A stretch of 64,000 nucleotides of DNA from NCBI GenBank assembly GCA_026120185.1, contig JANUWF010001938.1, forward strand, positions 992,001 through 1,056,000, in the 5' to 3' direction. The notes under the pieces are model-generated. The model saw nothing but the letters and a program-made list of their open reading frames with translations. It was not told the DNA's origin and searched no databases. Below, piece by piece: positions 37,723-50,303 of this stretch; the first letter of the stretch is position 1, and the number at the start of each line of letters is the position of its first letter. The stretch is from Voacanga thouarsii. Lineage: Eukaryota > Streptophyta > Magnoliopsida > Gentianales > Apocynaceae. The translations under genes were made by a program, and so were the position numbers.

Positions 37723-37941
37723 ATGCAAATTTGGTGCCGGCAATTTGCAGTTGATGGAAGCTTCGCAGCCAAAGCATACACAGCTTTACAAGCCATTCAG
37801 ATTGGGCGCAACTTTGACAATTCAAAAATTATTTTTGAAAGGAATGTTGTCAATTTAGTCTTAGCATTAAAAGGGCATTCATTTGGAGAGGCAAGGAGTT
37901 CATTCAGTAAGGTAAATGTTAAGAGTAAAGCACAGCTTTAA
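37723..37941 (+). pseudogene. RNase H-like (RVT_3 type) relic
   Basis: A 72-codon open stretch reads VDGSF, then AAKAYTALQAIQIGRN, then SKIIFERNVVNLVLALKG. This follows the pattern of plant RVT_3 RNase H domains found in LINE polyproteins and host genes (DGSF, E-A-x-A-L helix, V-x-x-E-x-D-x-x-x-V). The expected catalytic acids in the helix and the ExD motif are replaced (Lys and Asn). It is a fragment without neighbours, so a dead remnant. Confidence 0.4.
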
Positions 37942-40330
37942 TTGAACTAGCATAGAAAGCTGCAGACATAAGTATTAAAGTTATATTTATATGAAGCACT
38001 ACTAATTTATGCCGTCTAGTTTAGGAATTGCCCTTTCTATGTATCTATCAAATCAAGAACTCCCTCAGACCTTAGTTGTGGGCTTTGCACGTAAAAGAAG
38101 GAAAAGAGCTTCCGGGGGTATTTGCCGCAGTGGTGAGGAGATGGTTTCGTTTTCGTGCATCAAATCATATGAACTCTACACTCTACAGAAGCTGGTGGTG
38201 GTGGACTGGTGGTGGTGGTGGGGTTATACCTTTATGGCCCTCCTCCCTCTTCATTGGCCGCCATTCGCAATCCAACTCAATTCTCACCTACGGGGCCAAA
38301 ACTCCAATAATTTTGGAAAACAACGTGAATTGCAAAGCAGGAGTCAGGACCACAACCTCCGTTTCAAAATGGAAGAAGAAAAACTAACGTAATGAAAATA
38401 CTCAACGTTAAACGGCCGGTTTCGATCATGATTTGGCCGTCACATAAGAGGAGGGGATGCCAAATGCCAATAGGGACGGATGGATGAACAATCAAACATT
38501 TAAGGTCAAATTGAATAAATATAAAAAAAAAAAAAAAACTAAAAGAGATAGTAGTAATAATTAATAATATTTTTAAAAAAATTTAATTTTTTTATTTAAG
38601 TATTGAATTTTACACTGACTCCTACTCTTTTTCTTCTTCCTCTTCACCTTTCCTCCCTTCTCCCGGGCCTACCCCCTTGTCCACTCACCAGAGGAGCCTA
38701 ATTGAAAACCTACCTTAGTCTGTGTGGCCGCCGTGAGGGCCAAGGCTGGTTACTACTTGGGAAAAGATTCCATATCTAAAAGCATGATCTTCTTACCATT
38801 TTAAAAAGATCACTGTAAAAGGAGTATGAATCAATTCCTAAAAACGCATAGACTATTTCAGTTGCAATTGCGTACAAAGAATATTGTATGCGTCAGTATC
38901 ACTATCTCTATATATACGTATATAACCAATTTGGATCGGGTCTTTATGTTTTTAAGCCCAGTTTCTTAATCCGTCCGTATATGTGGAGTTCGCGCTGGAT
39001 TCGAACGCTACTTGCAGTCGCTGTGTCTGGGAGACAAAAGGTTTAGTGCTTCCCCACGTCTGAAATTCTTCCCTTGTTTTATGGTTTCTCTCTTGTTTCT
39101 GGGATATTACTAATGGAAGATGATGAGTTTGATCCTGGCTGGTGCTAATGTCGCCGTAGGCCTTATGGACATCCCTCCCCTCCATCATCATATCACATCA
39201 TATCAAATCGGGGAAGGCATGGCATGGCATGGCATCACATTCATATTCTTGTTCTCTTCGAAGATATAACACACACTGATGGATGCATATCCATCCACTC
39301 ACATCTTGTATTTCAAAAGCAGCAGTGATCATATTGTTGTCATAAACATATACATATGTGTGTGTCCAAAAACTTTGGGTCTGCCTACTCGGATTCCTGA
39401 ATGGGGAATTGATTCTGATTCTGTGTCTTGTCTTGCATATAAACCCCAAGAATTGGAGCTCACACTAAGCATAAAGCCTTCGGAGTGCCTGTAACTCATC
39501 AGTCTTGCTCTCCAACTTCTCTGTCCCAACTCCAAGGTATGAGAATTCCAACAATGCCTGCCTATTCTGCATTCCGAAATTTAATCGTTTTTTTTTTTTT
39601 TTTTGGCATGATAGTATGAACTATGTTTCAATTCGTTATGATCCCTATTTCGTTCCTATTTCGTTCCTATTGGGTTCTCAGTTCACGTATCACAAATGAT
39701 CAAGTCCTTTTCCTGTATTCTCTGGTGATAAATTGGACTTTTGCAACCCCTGCTTCTTTTGCCTGAGAAAGCAACATTACTAGCATTGCTTTCTCTGCAT
39801 ACACTTGCAGTGTTATGGATGTTCTACACTTGTATTCCCCCGCTTTCACACAGAAAAATCACAAGGTGGGATCTCCTTTTCTTTGCAGCGCAAGAAATAG
39901 TCTGTGTGTTGCTTTTATGTACATTTTTGGTTCTTATACTAGTACACCTTGCTTCAGTCCGGAGAAGGAGAACCTGTTTAGATGTAACATATTAAGCTCA
40001 CCAAATATAGATAACAAAAGTAAAGAAAGAAAATTAAAGCCTAACAGAAGTTTTTTTCTTGGCCCTTCTTTTCCTCGGGGAGGGAGTAACTAGTGACGAC
40101 TGAGGAGGCATAATGGGAATGAGGTCCGTAAGGAGTTGAAACTGATAAAGCTTTTGCCCAGGGCAGGTATTATACCATGAAAGTGAGACTGTTCTTTTAG
40201 TTTCCGATGGTAGAGTGTAGGGTAAAGTGAGTGCAATTAAAAGTAGGGTCTGGTCTTTGGAATTGACAAGCACCAACTCCAAGTGGTGGGGACTGGCCTT
40301 TCCAAAGCATTTTGCCACTCACCTTCCCAG

Positions 40331-40489
40331 ATTTGTTTTTTAGTGTGAGTTTCGGATGTTCAGCCCGACTAATTCCCTGAATATGAAGAGTTGTCATATG
40401 AAAACCCTTAGTTATTCGCAGCGGGAATTGAACCGGTGACCTTGAGAACTAGAAAAAACAAGCTCACCGACTGCCCCAAGTCCAGCAGG
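40331..40489 (-). mobile_element. tRNA-derived SINE with 11-bp target duplication
   Basis: A 159-bp insertion on the minus strand. The head carries an RNA polymerase III A-box-like TGGGGCAGTCGG (complement of about 40467-40478) and a B box GGTTCAATTCC (complement of 40424-40434). The tail ends in AAAAAACAAAT. It is flanked by the direct repeat CACCTTCCCAG at 40320-40330 and 40490-40500. Length, internal promoter, A-rich tail and duplication together define a SINE. I do not assign a named family. Confidence 0.8.
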
Positions 40490-40500
40490 CACCTTCCCAG

Positions 40501-41660
40501 TTTCTTTAAAAGAGGAAAGGTCGAGTTTTGTGCCCTCAATTTTCCAGAATAAGAATGGGATATGCCACAGTTAAAGGATCAAATCAAGGTTTTCATTTGA
40601 TCAAATGAAGTTAAAGCTAAGGTTGGGTGAAACCTCTCAGAATTCTTTGGTCAAAATTGCTTCCTCATCAAATCAACCAAAGATTGTCCTCTACTACCCG
40701 AATATATAAATTGTGAAATAAGTGTTTATTTTCTAATAATGAACACTTGTGATATCATATTAGAATGCAAAATTAGTTTCAAAATAATGATAATTTTTTA
40801 ATACTTTTATATTTAAAATTATTTGTAATTTTATGAAATTAAGAATATATTTATTTGTTTTCAATTTTATCTTTATTATTTATTACTTCAAAAAATTTTA
40901 CAATCTTTAAAGAGAATAATTTAGTTTTTTATTTAAAGTTTTACAAAATTTGTGCGATTGCTACAATACGAATAATTATTTTTGAAATAAAAAAATATAT
41001 AATATTTAAGAAGTCAGCCATAAAAGAGGCAAACGTACGCGTAAGACACAGGTATAATATTATCCACTATTGTAGTGATTAAAAAAGGTCATAGCACCAT
41101 AGTGTGGCATTCGGTAACCACTAACGAGGGGATTTATGGTGATAGGTTATATAGATTATATTTTAATCAATAAAAATAAAATATTTCTTTCGTCTTAAAT
41201 TATTTATTTTATTTTTTATTTTAAATTATCTGTCTTCTTAAAAAATTAAAATTTAATATATTAAGTTTGTCTTTATTTAATAATACTTTATTTTTTAAAT
41301 ATATTAAATAATTTTTTTCAATAAATTAATTGTATTTAAATAATAGGATAGAGAAACAATGTGGAGTATATTAAAAATTTAAAATTTGAATATTTTTTAA
41401 TAACTAATGAGAAAATAAATTAATTTTTAAAGATAAAAATTTACTTATCTTAATATCTACATAATTAATTAAATATCACAAATAATTTAAAACGAAAGAA
41501 CTATATGAATAATAGATATTAATATTATCATTATTTAATTCATGAATTAAAATATTAATATATATAAATTACTAACCTCTATTATCGTAAACCTTCTCTT
41601 CACGCGGAAACGGAAAAGGGGTGTGAGAAGAAGCAAAGCAGGTTTTTAATTAACGACGGA
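40501..41660. other. AT-rich spacer upstream of GDH
   Basis: Low-complexity AT-rich DNA. A MITE relic occupies about 41185-41501. No gene. Confidence 0.4.
41185..41501. mobile_element. MITE relic (TTCTTTCGTYTTAAATTATTT ends)
   Basis: The left TTCTTTCGTCTTAAATTATT is matched by the complement of AAATAATTTAAAACGAAAGAA at the right end, around a very AT-rich core. A decayed Stowaway/Tourist-like MITE. Confidence 0.5.
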
Positions 41661-41693
41661 CACGTGACTGTGCTTTAATTACTATATATATAC
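41661..41693 (+). promoter_or_regulatory. G-box and TATA box of the GDH gene
   Basis: CACGTG at 41661-41666 lies about 17 bp before CTATATATATAC (41682-41693). A transcription start near 41720 would give a leader of about 570 nt that may contain a leader intron. G-boxes bind bZIP/bHLH factors and could link the gene to ABA, light or carbon signals (inference). Confidence 0.5.
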
Positions 41694-42282
41694 AACAGCA
41701 CCACAGTTGACGAAAGCTGCCTCCAGAAATAGTCATTTTTTACGGTGAGATGCGAATACCGTCGCGGAAACACGCTAGATGGATAAGTCTGCACATACTC
41801 TTTCCCCTCCTCCTACTGATATGAATATTGAATTTGGCCTCCCTTTCTTTGACTTGTTGATTGATCAATCGAGTGTCCGATAGGCCACTCTGTTTATGTG
41901 GATAGAAAGTTTAGATGAGTGTACAAATCACTATCTAATTCACAGTCAAATGTTCCTCCTCGGGTTTAAATCGCGATCGGATTACCAGATGAAGGAGGTA
42001 CTATATTTTATGTCTGCTGAGATCTATATTATGTGTCTTTGGTGCACGTTTTCTTTCAATAGATTAGAATCATTTGCCCTTTTCATAATTCATCTGTTCA
42101 GACCATAAATAGCAATTGACATCCTATTGTTACACCCATTCGTTGCATTTCATTCTTTGTTTTGCGTTTCTTGATTTCTGAGAGGCGATTCAGCATCCTC
42201 CTTGAGTTTTTGATAGTGAAAGTCTGAAAGATCTGATATTTATTCCCCTTTTTCTTTTGAAGTTGTTAAGGTAGCTTTTTGA

Positions 42283-44907
<2,625 letters not shown>

Positions 44908-45758
44908 GAGCTGTTTTTTTTTTTTTTAATAAATAAAAAGAGGCTTGCCCCTTCGAGAGGTCCTTCATTTTTAATTCCGAGTCTTGTCTTCATTACTAAT
45001 TCATCCGTAAGTTTTTTCCTTAGGAGTTTTCCCAAGATGTTTTGCAGTTTGTTCCTTGTTAGCTGATTCACTACTTGTTACTGTTCTTTTTCCAGTAAAA
45101 GAAACGAACCACCACCTACCATAGCTATAGAAAGTGAAACCACAAAGGAGGAGGATTCTAATTAGTCAGACGTTGATGAGAATTTCAAATAAATTACAGT
45201 CTAAATTCACAGAATAATGAGCTTGAACAACTTTGATCCAGAGCTAAAACTTGGGACATATGCAGAACGACCTAGACAAACTTGCTCTTCTTGGCCTGTC
45301 ACTGCATGAAAACGAAGCATCCAAACAACAGTGTACTTCCGGAAACCACAGCAGACTTGGGGATCACAAAGTATTCCCTTCGTAATAAAAAGTAATCTAC
45401 GCTCAGCATCATTGAACGAACAAATGATTGAAAATACCAAGAATAGGACCGTGTGCAACTAAACAATTTTCCTGCAGCGTTCCAAATCCAAATTATAGCA
45501 CACAAACACCACAAGCGAGGACTAAAAGGTACTTTGAATACATGATTGTGGATACAATTTCCACATTCTTTCTCCAAAAGCCAAGGAAAAGCAAAGGCAA
45601 TCCTAAGGAGAGAAAAAATGAATGTATAGCTTACCAACTAGCGCAAAATAATTCCATTTAACAACCAGACAGCCGCCACAATGTTTTTGAATGAGATTGA
45701 AAGCAAAATTTTGGTTAACAACCAAAACCAGAAAACAGCACGTACAAGTACATACTTC

Positions 45759-47367
45759 CTATGATCTACCTCTGCCTCTAAAGCCACCCCCACGACCCCC
45801 ACCCCGAGGACCACCCCTAAATCCTCCCCGTGGAGCACCTCTCCCACGAAAACCACCGCCACCCCCTCGCCCTCCTCCTCGTCCACCACCTCTTCCTCCA
45901 CCACGTCCACCTCTAGCGGCTTGTGTCTGTCCCCTGCAAAAGATTGATCAAGATCAAACTCATAGGAAAGTGTTTCAGACTGTAATTGACTCGGCAATTC
46001 CTTCAAAAACTTGTCAGCCTATTGTCCATCATAGAAACTTGATCACTTTCATGTTGGTTAACTTATTTGCCTACAAGCCCATTGCCGTGCGTAACATACT
46101 CTTGGATGGATGGGGCTGGAATGAGAAAATATTTAATGTATTTGACACAAGCAGAAGCAAATACATCATCATAGTCATGTGCATTAGCAGAACGATGATG
46201 AAACACAACCTTAGTTGAAATATAACTCAATGCTCTTTGTGGTGCCAAAAAGAAACTCGGCAGAATCAATTATCAGGGTCAGGGCCTTTAAAAGTATGTA
46301 GATATGGATTTATATGATAGGAATATTGCTTTGCATCCATAACCCTGATAGCTAAGATAACTAACCATCTAGAACAAAGAAATTTCCAAACTAGAATTAT
46401 GCCTCAATATTTCACTTGCTTGCCTTATAAAAATAGGATAGCACGCTTAAGGCTACTTTATTTCTACACTTCCCACCAATCCAAAAATATATTTAGATGA
46501 TATATGAAATCCTTCTTCCATGTTTATGTGATATTAGAATTAGAGGGTGCTGATAACTTTTCAAATATAATACAATAAACCAGTCGATTATCATATTGGA
46601 ACAAATAACATCACAATTCAGCAGTAAGACCCCCTAATCCTTAACCCCACCCCAGTATAACATATATGTAGAGAAAATGGCACTAGGCAAGTCATATTAG
46701 AAATTAAAGAATTGAAAGGCCTACTTGGGCTGTGGCAGAAATCTGGAGAGTGGCAAAAGCTTGGCTGGATCGATGTAGAACTTATCTCCGGCTGAATACG
46801 ATGTGGCCACGATGCCCTCAAGCATTTTAATTGAGAAATACTACAACATCCCATAAATAAAATATATAAGATGACATCTAGAGAGTAGAAGTAACTACTC
46901 TGAAGCGCATAAATTTGTTTGAAACATGAAGAAAAGGAGGCTAGAGAGCTGACTTACCGACTCGTTAATGGGTCCGAAAATTTCATCTACTTTGCCAATC
47001 TGAGTCTTATTGTGGAGGTAAATAGGAGCATTGAAATATGGAATTTTCTCATTTGTTAGTTTTGTGACAGCATCTCCTTCGCATGCATGAACAAATGCTG
47101 AGACCTCTGCATTATGTGCAAAATGCACAATTAAAGAGATATAAAGAAAAATAAGGTAATTTGAAGGGCATCTGCGTATATGATGCACGGAAAGATAGAT
47201 ATAAACGGCAGAAGAAAGAACTGACCTACGACTTCGGCAGGAGGCCCTTCATCTCGAGGGGGTCCACGGCCACCTCCACCGAATCGACCACCACCTCTGC
47301 CACCGAATCGACCACCATCTCTGCCACCCCTAAATCCGCCGCCGCCGCGCCCTCTGGGAGGTCTCAT
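45759..47367 (-). CDS. GAR1: H/ACA ribonucleoprotein subunit GAR1
   Basis: Four exons in transcript order: 47367-47226, 47106-46958, 46840-46725, 45933-45759 (193 aa, in frame). Gar1 is a core nucleolar protein of H/ACA snoRNPs, which pseudouridylate rRNA. The protein has the classic three-part plan. An N-terminal Gly-Arg-rich domain (residues 2-35, [17 protein letters not shown]) comes first. The conserved core follows ([63 protein letters not shown]). A long second GAR domain (about residues 140-193) ends FRGRGRS. A telo-box sits just upstream, as usual for ribosome-biogenesis genes. The third intron (786 nt) may hold a C/D snoRNA (see findings). Confidence 0.95.
45972..46038 (-). ncRNA. 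Candidate C/D-box snoRNA in GAR1 intron 3
   Basis: Minus strand: a GTTTC stem arm, one T, box C ATGATGG (complement of 46026-46032), about 47 nt, then box D CTGA (complement of 45975-45978) overlapping the closing GAAAC arm. The length (67 nt) and intronic position fit a plant C/D snoRNA. I could not match the guide to rRNA, box C departs from RUGAUGA at the last base, and C' is not clear, so this is only a candidate. Confidence 0.25.
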
Positions 47368-47420
47368 GCTGCTTCTCTCAGTTCAGTAATTGGAAGAAGG
47401 AAAGATGGGACAGCGGAAAG

Positions 47421-47432
47421 GGTTTAGGGTTT
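47421..47432 (-). promoter_or_regulatory. Telo-box upstream of GAR1
   Basis: AAACCCTAAACC on the minus strand, about 55 nt before the ATG. Telo-boxes are enriched near transcription starts of plant ribosomal-protein and nucleolar genes, consistent with coordinated control of GAR1. Confidence 0.6.
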
Positions 47433-48470
47433 AAGAAAGCGGGATGTGCATTTTGTCCCCCGGGTGTAAACTGTAGAAACAAATTTAACTATTTCCTTAT
47501 TTACCCCTGAAAATGCATATTGGTTTTAATTTATTTATTTTATGATTTAAGTCGTGAAATACGAAGCTATTAATGCAATTTACAGGCAAATAGCTTTGCA
47601 GTACATTAACGACTGACACTTTGGGCCATATATATTAGCCTTAACGTGTAATGGCACCATTGGATCCAGCTCTTAAGCCCATGTAAACAACTTTCATTTG
47701 TTCAAAAGTCGTCTGTTGCCTACTGCTCCATATAAAGCGACCCAAAGCCCAGAGCTAAAATTATTTACCGGCGCCAAACTGGGCTGTCAACATTTTTTTA
47801 TTTTTATATTTTACTGGGCTCATATCTTAATACAGTAAAGAAGAATAAAAAAAAGTGTTGATAGGGTCATTTTTTACCCGCCAAAAACTAACTGTGATGT
47901 TTAAGACTTGGTTAAAATCAGGCAAAGGTCACACCCGCCTTGTCGACGTTTGTTTGCTTTGTTTAGAGTTTGTACACAGCATTTGTAATAAGAACAATAA
48001 AAAATGACAATGAATGAAATTTAAGCGATAAAAAAAGTAATAAACATGATATAAATGGTATAATTATTGAAGTAAAGATTAGTTTTCATTTAATAAAAAA
48101 TTTGCAGGAAGTATTTATAATAAGTTTAGGTAAGGGAGAATACCATAGATGATAACAGACAAAGTTTATTTCTATCTAATTTTGTTTTTCTGGTCTCCTA
48201 TAATAGTCGTGATAAACTTTTTCCTTATTACAATAGTAGAAGTTGATTTTACAAATTAGTAAGAAAATTTTGTCTATTTTCTCTACACTTATGTACAAAG
48301 AAATAGTTTAAGAAATTTTATATATATGGCTTTCAAGACCTTAAAAAATTTATAAAAATATAGAAAAAGTCTATTTATAAATACACACAAGAAAACAAAG
48401 GGAGTCGACGTTAGTCACAGCAGACCGTCGACCTTTCAGCTATGCGTGACATTGGACATGGTCTCAGTTA
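47433..48470. other. Intergenic upstream of GAR1
   Basis: AT-rich and without a supported gene. Confidence 0.4.
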
Positions 48471-48633
48471 GGAATGACAATTTTCCCACTTAAACTATGG
48501 ATCCGGGTCGGCCTGGCCCGGTTGGGTCAGAAATTCTCCGATTTAAGCGAGGACGGACTTCATTTCTCGACCCGCCAATCGAGAACAGAGATTGCATGAT
48601 TCCTGCATCCGGCCCGATCCACCCGGCTCGCTT

Positions 48634-48679
<46 letters not shown>

Positions 48680-48685
48680 TATATA

Positions 48686-49054
48686 TGTTATGAATTATTG
48701 GAATCTTTATTAATTAGTGGAGGCTCCACTAATTATGGATTTATGTGAATTATTATAGAAGATTTTTATGGATGTCCACCATTTAGTGGAGACACCACTA
48801 ATTAAGATTAGTGGAAGATGATGTATGCCATGATGTAATCCACTAATTAGAGCTCTATAAATAGAGCTATTCTCTAAGCTTGTAATACACCATTATTTTG
48901 TGAAAGAAAGATTAGTGAAAGAAAGATTAGAGAAAGAATTGTGAGAGAAAGAAAGAGAGAAGTTTGAAGAGAAATTCTTGTGCAAAGAATAGTTAAAAAT
49001 TTCTTAGTGTGTAGTGTGTAGATTTTATTCTAACACTACCCTAATTTTATAACA
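48686..49054 (+). repeat. 5' LTR of copia element C
   Basis: Starts TGTTATGAATTATT, ends TTTTATAACA. A TATA box CTATAAATAGAG lies near position 175 of the LTR. An A/G-rich leader part with AAAGAAAGATTAG repeats follows. The repeated TAATTAGTGGA/TCCACTAATTA words in U3 form short inverted repeats. Confidence 0.95.
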
Positions 49055-49068
49055 CGTTATCAGCACGA
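49055..49068 (+). promoter_or_regulatory. Primer-binding site (possible tRNA-Ile anticodon-arm site)
   Basis: CGTTATCAGCACGA directly abuts the LTR. It lacks the TGG expected when a tRNA 3' end primes. It is complementary to what I remember of nt 27-40 of cytosolic tRNA-Ile(IAU), UCGUGCUAAUAACG, with its C opposite the inosine at position 34. Element B has the same sequence, and A has one G-to-A change. Confidence 0.5.
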
Positions 49069-49134
49069 GTCTCTACCGGTACAAAAGCCAGAAGACTAAG
49101 CACGAGTTTCTACCGTTACCAAAGCCAGAAGACA
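49062..49134 (+). repeat. 36-nt tandem duplication in the copia leader
   Basis: AGCACGAGTYTCTACCG... occurs twice (49062-49097 and 49099-49134), each ending CCAGAAGAC. The second copy ends at the putative splice donor. The duplication is also present in A and B. Confidence 0.85.
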
Positions 49135-49135
49135 G

Positions 49136-50303
49136 GTACGCATTTATTGATCTCTATGGCTAATATCGCTAAACTCGAATTTGTAGCCCTTGATATTTCT
49201 GGAAAAAATTATATGTCATGGGTTCTCGATGCAGAAATGCATCTAAATGCTGAAGGCTTTAGTGAAACTATTCAAGTAAATAATAGTGCATCTGCACAAT
49301 ACAAGGCTAAAGCTTTGATTTTTATTCGTCGTCATCTCGATGAAAATTTGAAAATGGAATATCTTACCGAAAAAGATCCATATGGCACTGTGGGTAAATT
49401 TAAAAGAAAGATTTGACCACTCGAAGATGGTCGTACTACCTACTTGCACGGTATGAATGGTTGCACACGAGGTTGCAAGATTTTAAAACCGTGAATGAAT
49501 ATAGCTCCGCAATGTATAAAATTACATCTCAATTAAAATTATGCGGAGAAAAAGTGATCGATGAAGATATGTTGGAGAAGGCATTCTCCACCTTTCATGT
49601 CTCGAATATTGTCCTGCAGCAACAATATCGAGAAAAGGGGTATACAAAATTTACAGATTTAATTACTGCCCTCCTCATTATAGAGAAAAATAATGAGTTA
49701 TTATTGAGAAATCCTGAAGCCAGACCAATTGGCTCAACGAAGCCTCCGAAGTGAATGTCTGTTGGCTCCAGTGAAAGCCATCGTTATAGTCGTGGTCGTG
49801 GCCATGGCCGTGATCGTGGTCGTGGTTATGGTCGTAGACACGCTCGATATTTCCCTTATCACAATTATAATCAAAGCGTGAGAAATACGGCCACCGAAGT
49901 GGAGCAGAAAAGATCAAAAGGGAAAAGAAAAAGAAATTGAAGAAAAGCATGAGGATATATGTTATAGATGTGGCATGAAAGGTCATTGGTCACGAAACTG
50001 TCGTACGGCTAAGCATTTAGTTGAATTGTATCAAGCTTCATTGAAAAATAAAAATGTGGAAGCAAATTTTTCTCAACATCCAATAAATAATATTGAGGAT
50101 GATGATATTGATCCTGAAGATCTTAATATCAATATTACCCATAAGGATGTCGGATTTTTTTGAACACCCAGACGGTAGGATAGACCATTTAATTGGTGAT
50201 GTCAGTGTCCAGAAGAACTAAAGCCTCACCCTGATATTTTTGTATTTTCATTTTTATTCTATTCTAATAATATTTATGTTTACATATATATATTTGTATT
50301 CAG
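49136..50303 (+). other. Putative intron carrying the whole gag gene (1168 nt)
   Basis: Donor CAG|GTACGC at 49136, branch-point-like TTCTAAT around 50262-50268, T-rich tract, acceptor ATTCAG ending 50303 and followed at once by the pol ATG. Element A has exactly this block missing. The block begins 20 nt before the gag ATG and includes the natural gag stop. Confidence 0.7.
49156..50221 (+). pseudogene. Broken gag of copia element C
   Basis: Starts at the first ATG of the unspliced transcript (MANIAKLEFVALDISGKNY). A UBN2-type gag core follows, then an Arg-Gly-rich box (49785-49850) and the zinc knuckle CYRCGMKGHWSRNC (open 49975-50163). Frameshifts occur near 49400, 49750 and 49940, and an extra T in a T run near 50155 makes an early stop. 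Without that T the frame would end at the TAA at 50219-50221, well before pol, so gag and pol are separate ORFs in this family. Confidence 0.85.

Larger units (their letters stand above)
36560..40319. other. Intergenic with relics
   Basis: No intact gene. It holds a MITE and an RNase H relic (annotated separately). There is also a possible promoter near 39436 (CATATAAACC followed by a short exon-like stretch ending AAG|GTATGA at 39537), which might start a non-coding transcript. Trinucleotide GGT runs occur at 38190-38222. Confidence 0.35.

Noticed and set aside
38980..39062. tRNA-like GTTCGAATCC on the minus strand
   Set aside because: A B-box-like word is present, but no A box and no cloverleaf could be drawn.
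45638..46218. Proline-rich (plus strand) and Glu/Val-rich (minus strand) ORFs over the GAR1 last exon
   Set aside because: They are other-frame readings of the Gly-Arg-rich C-terminus of GAR1.
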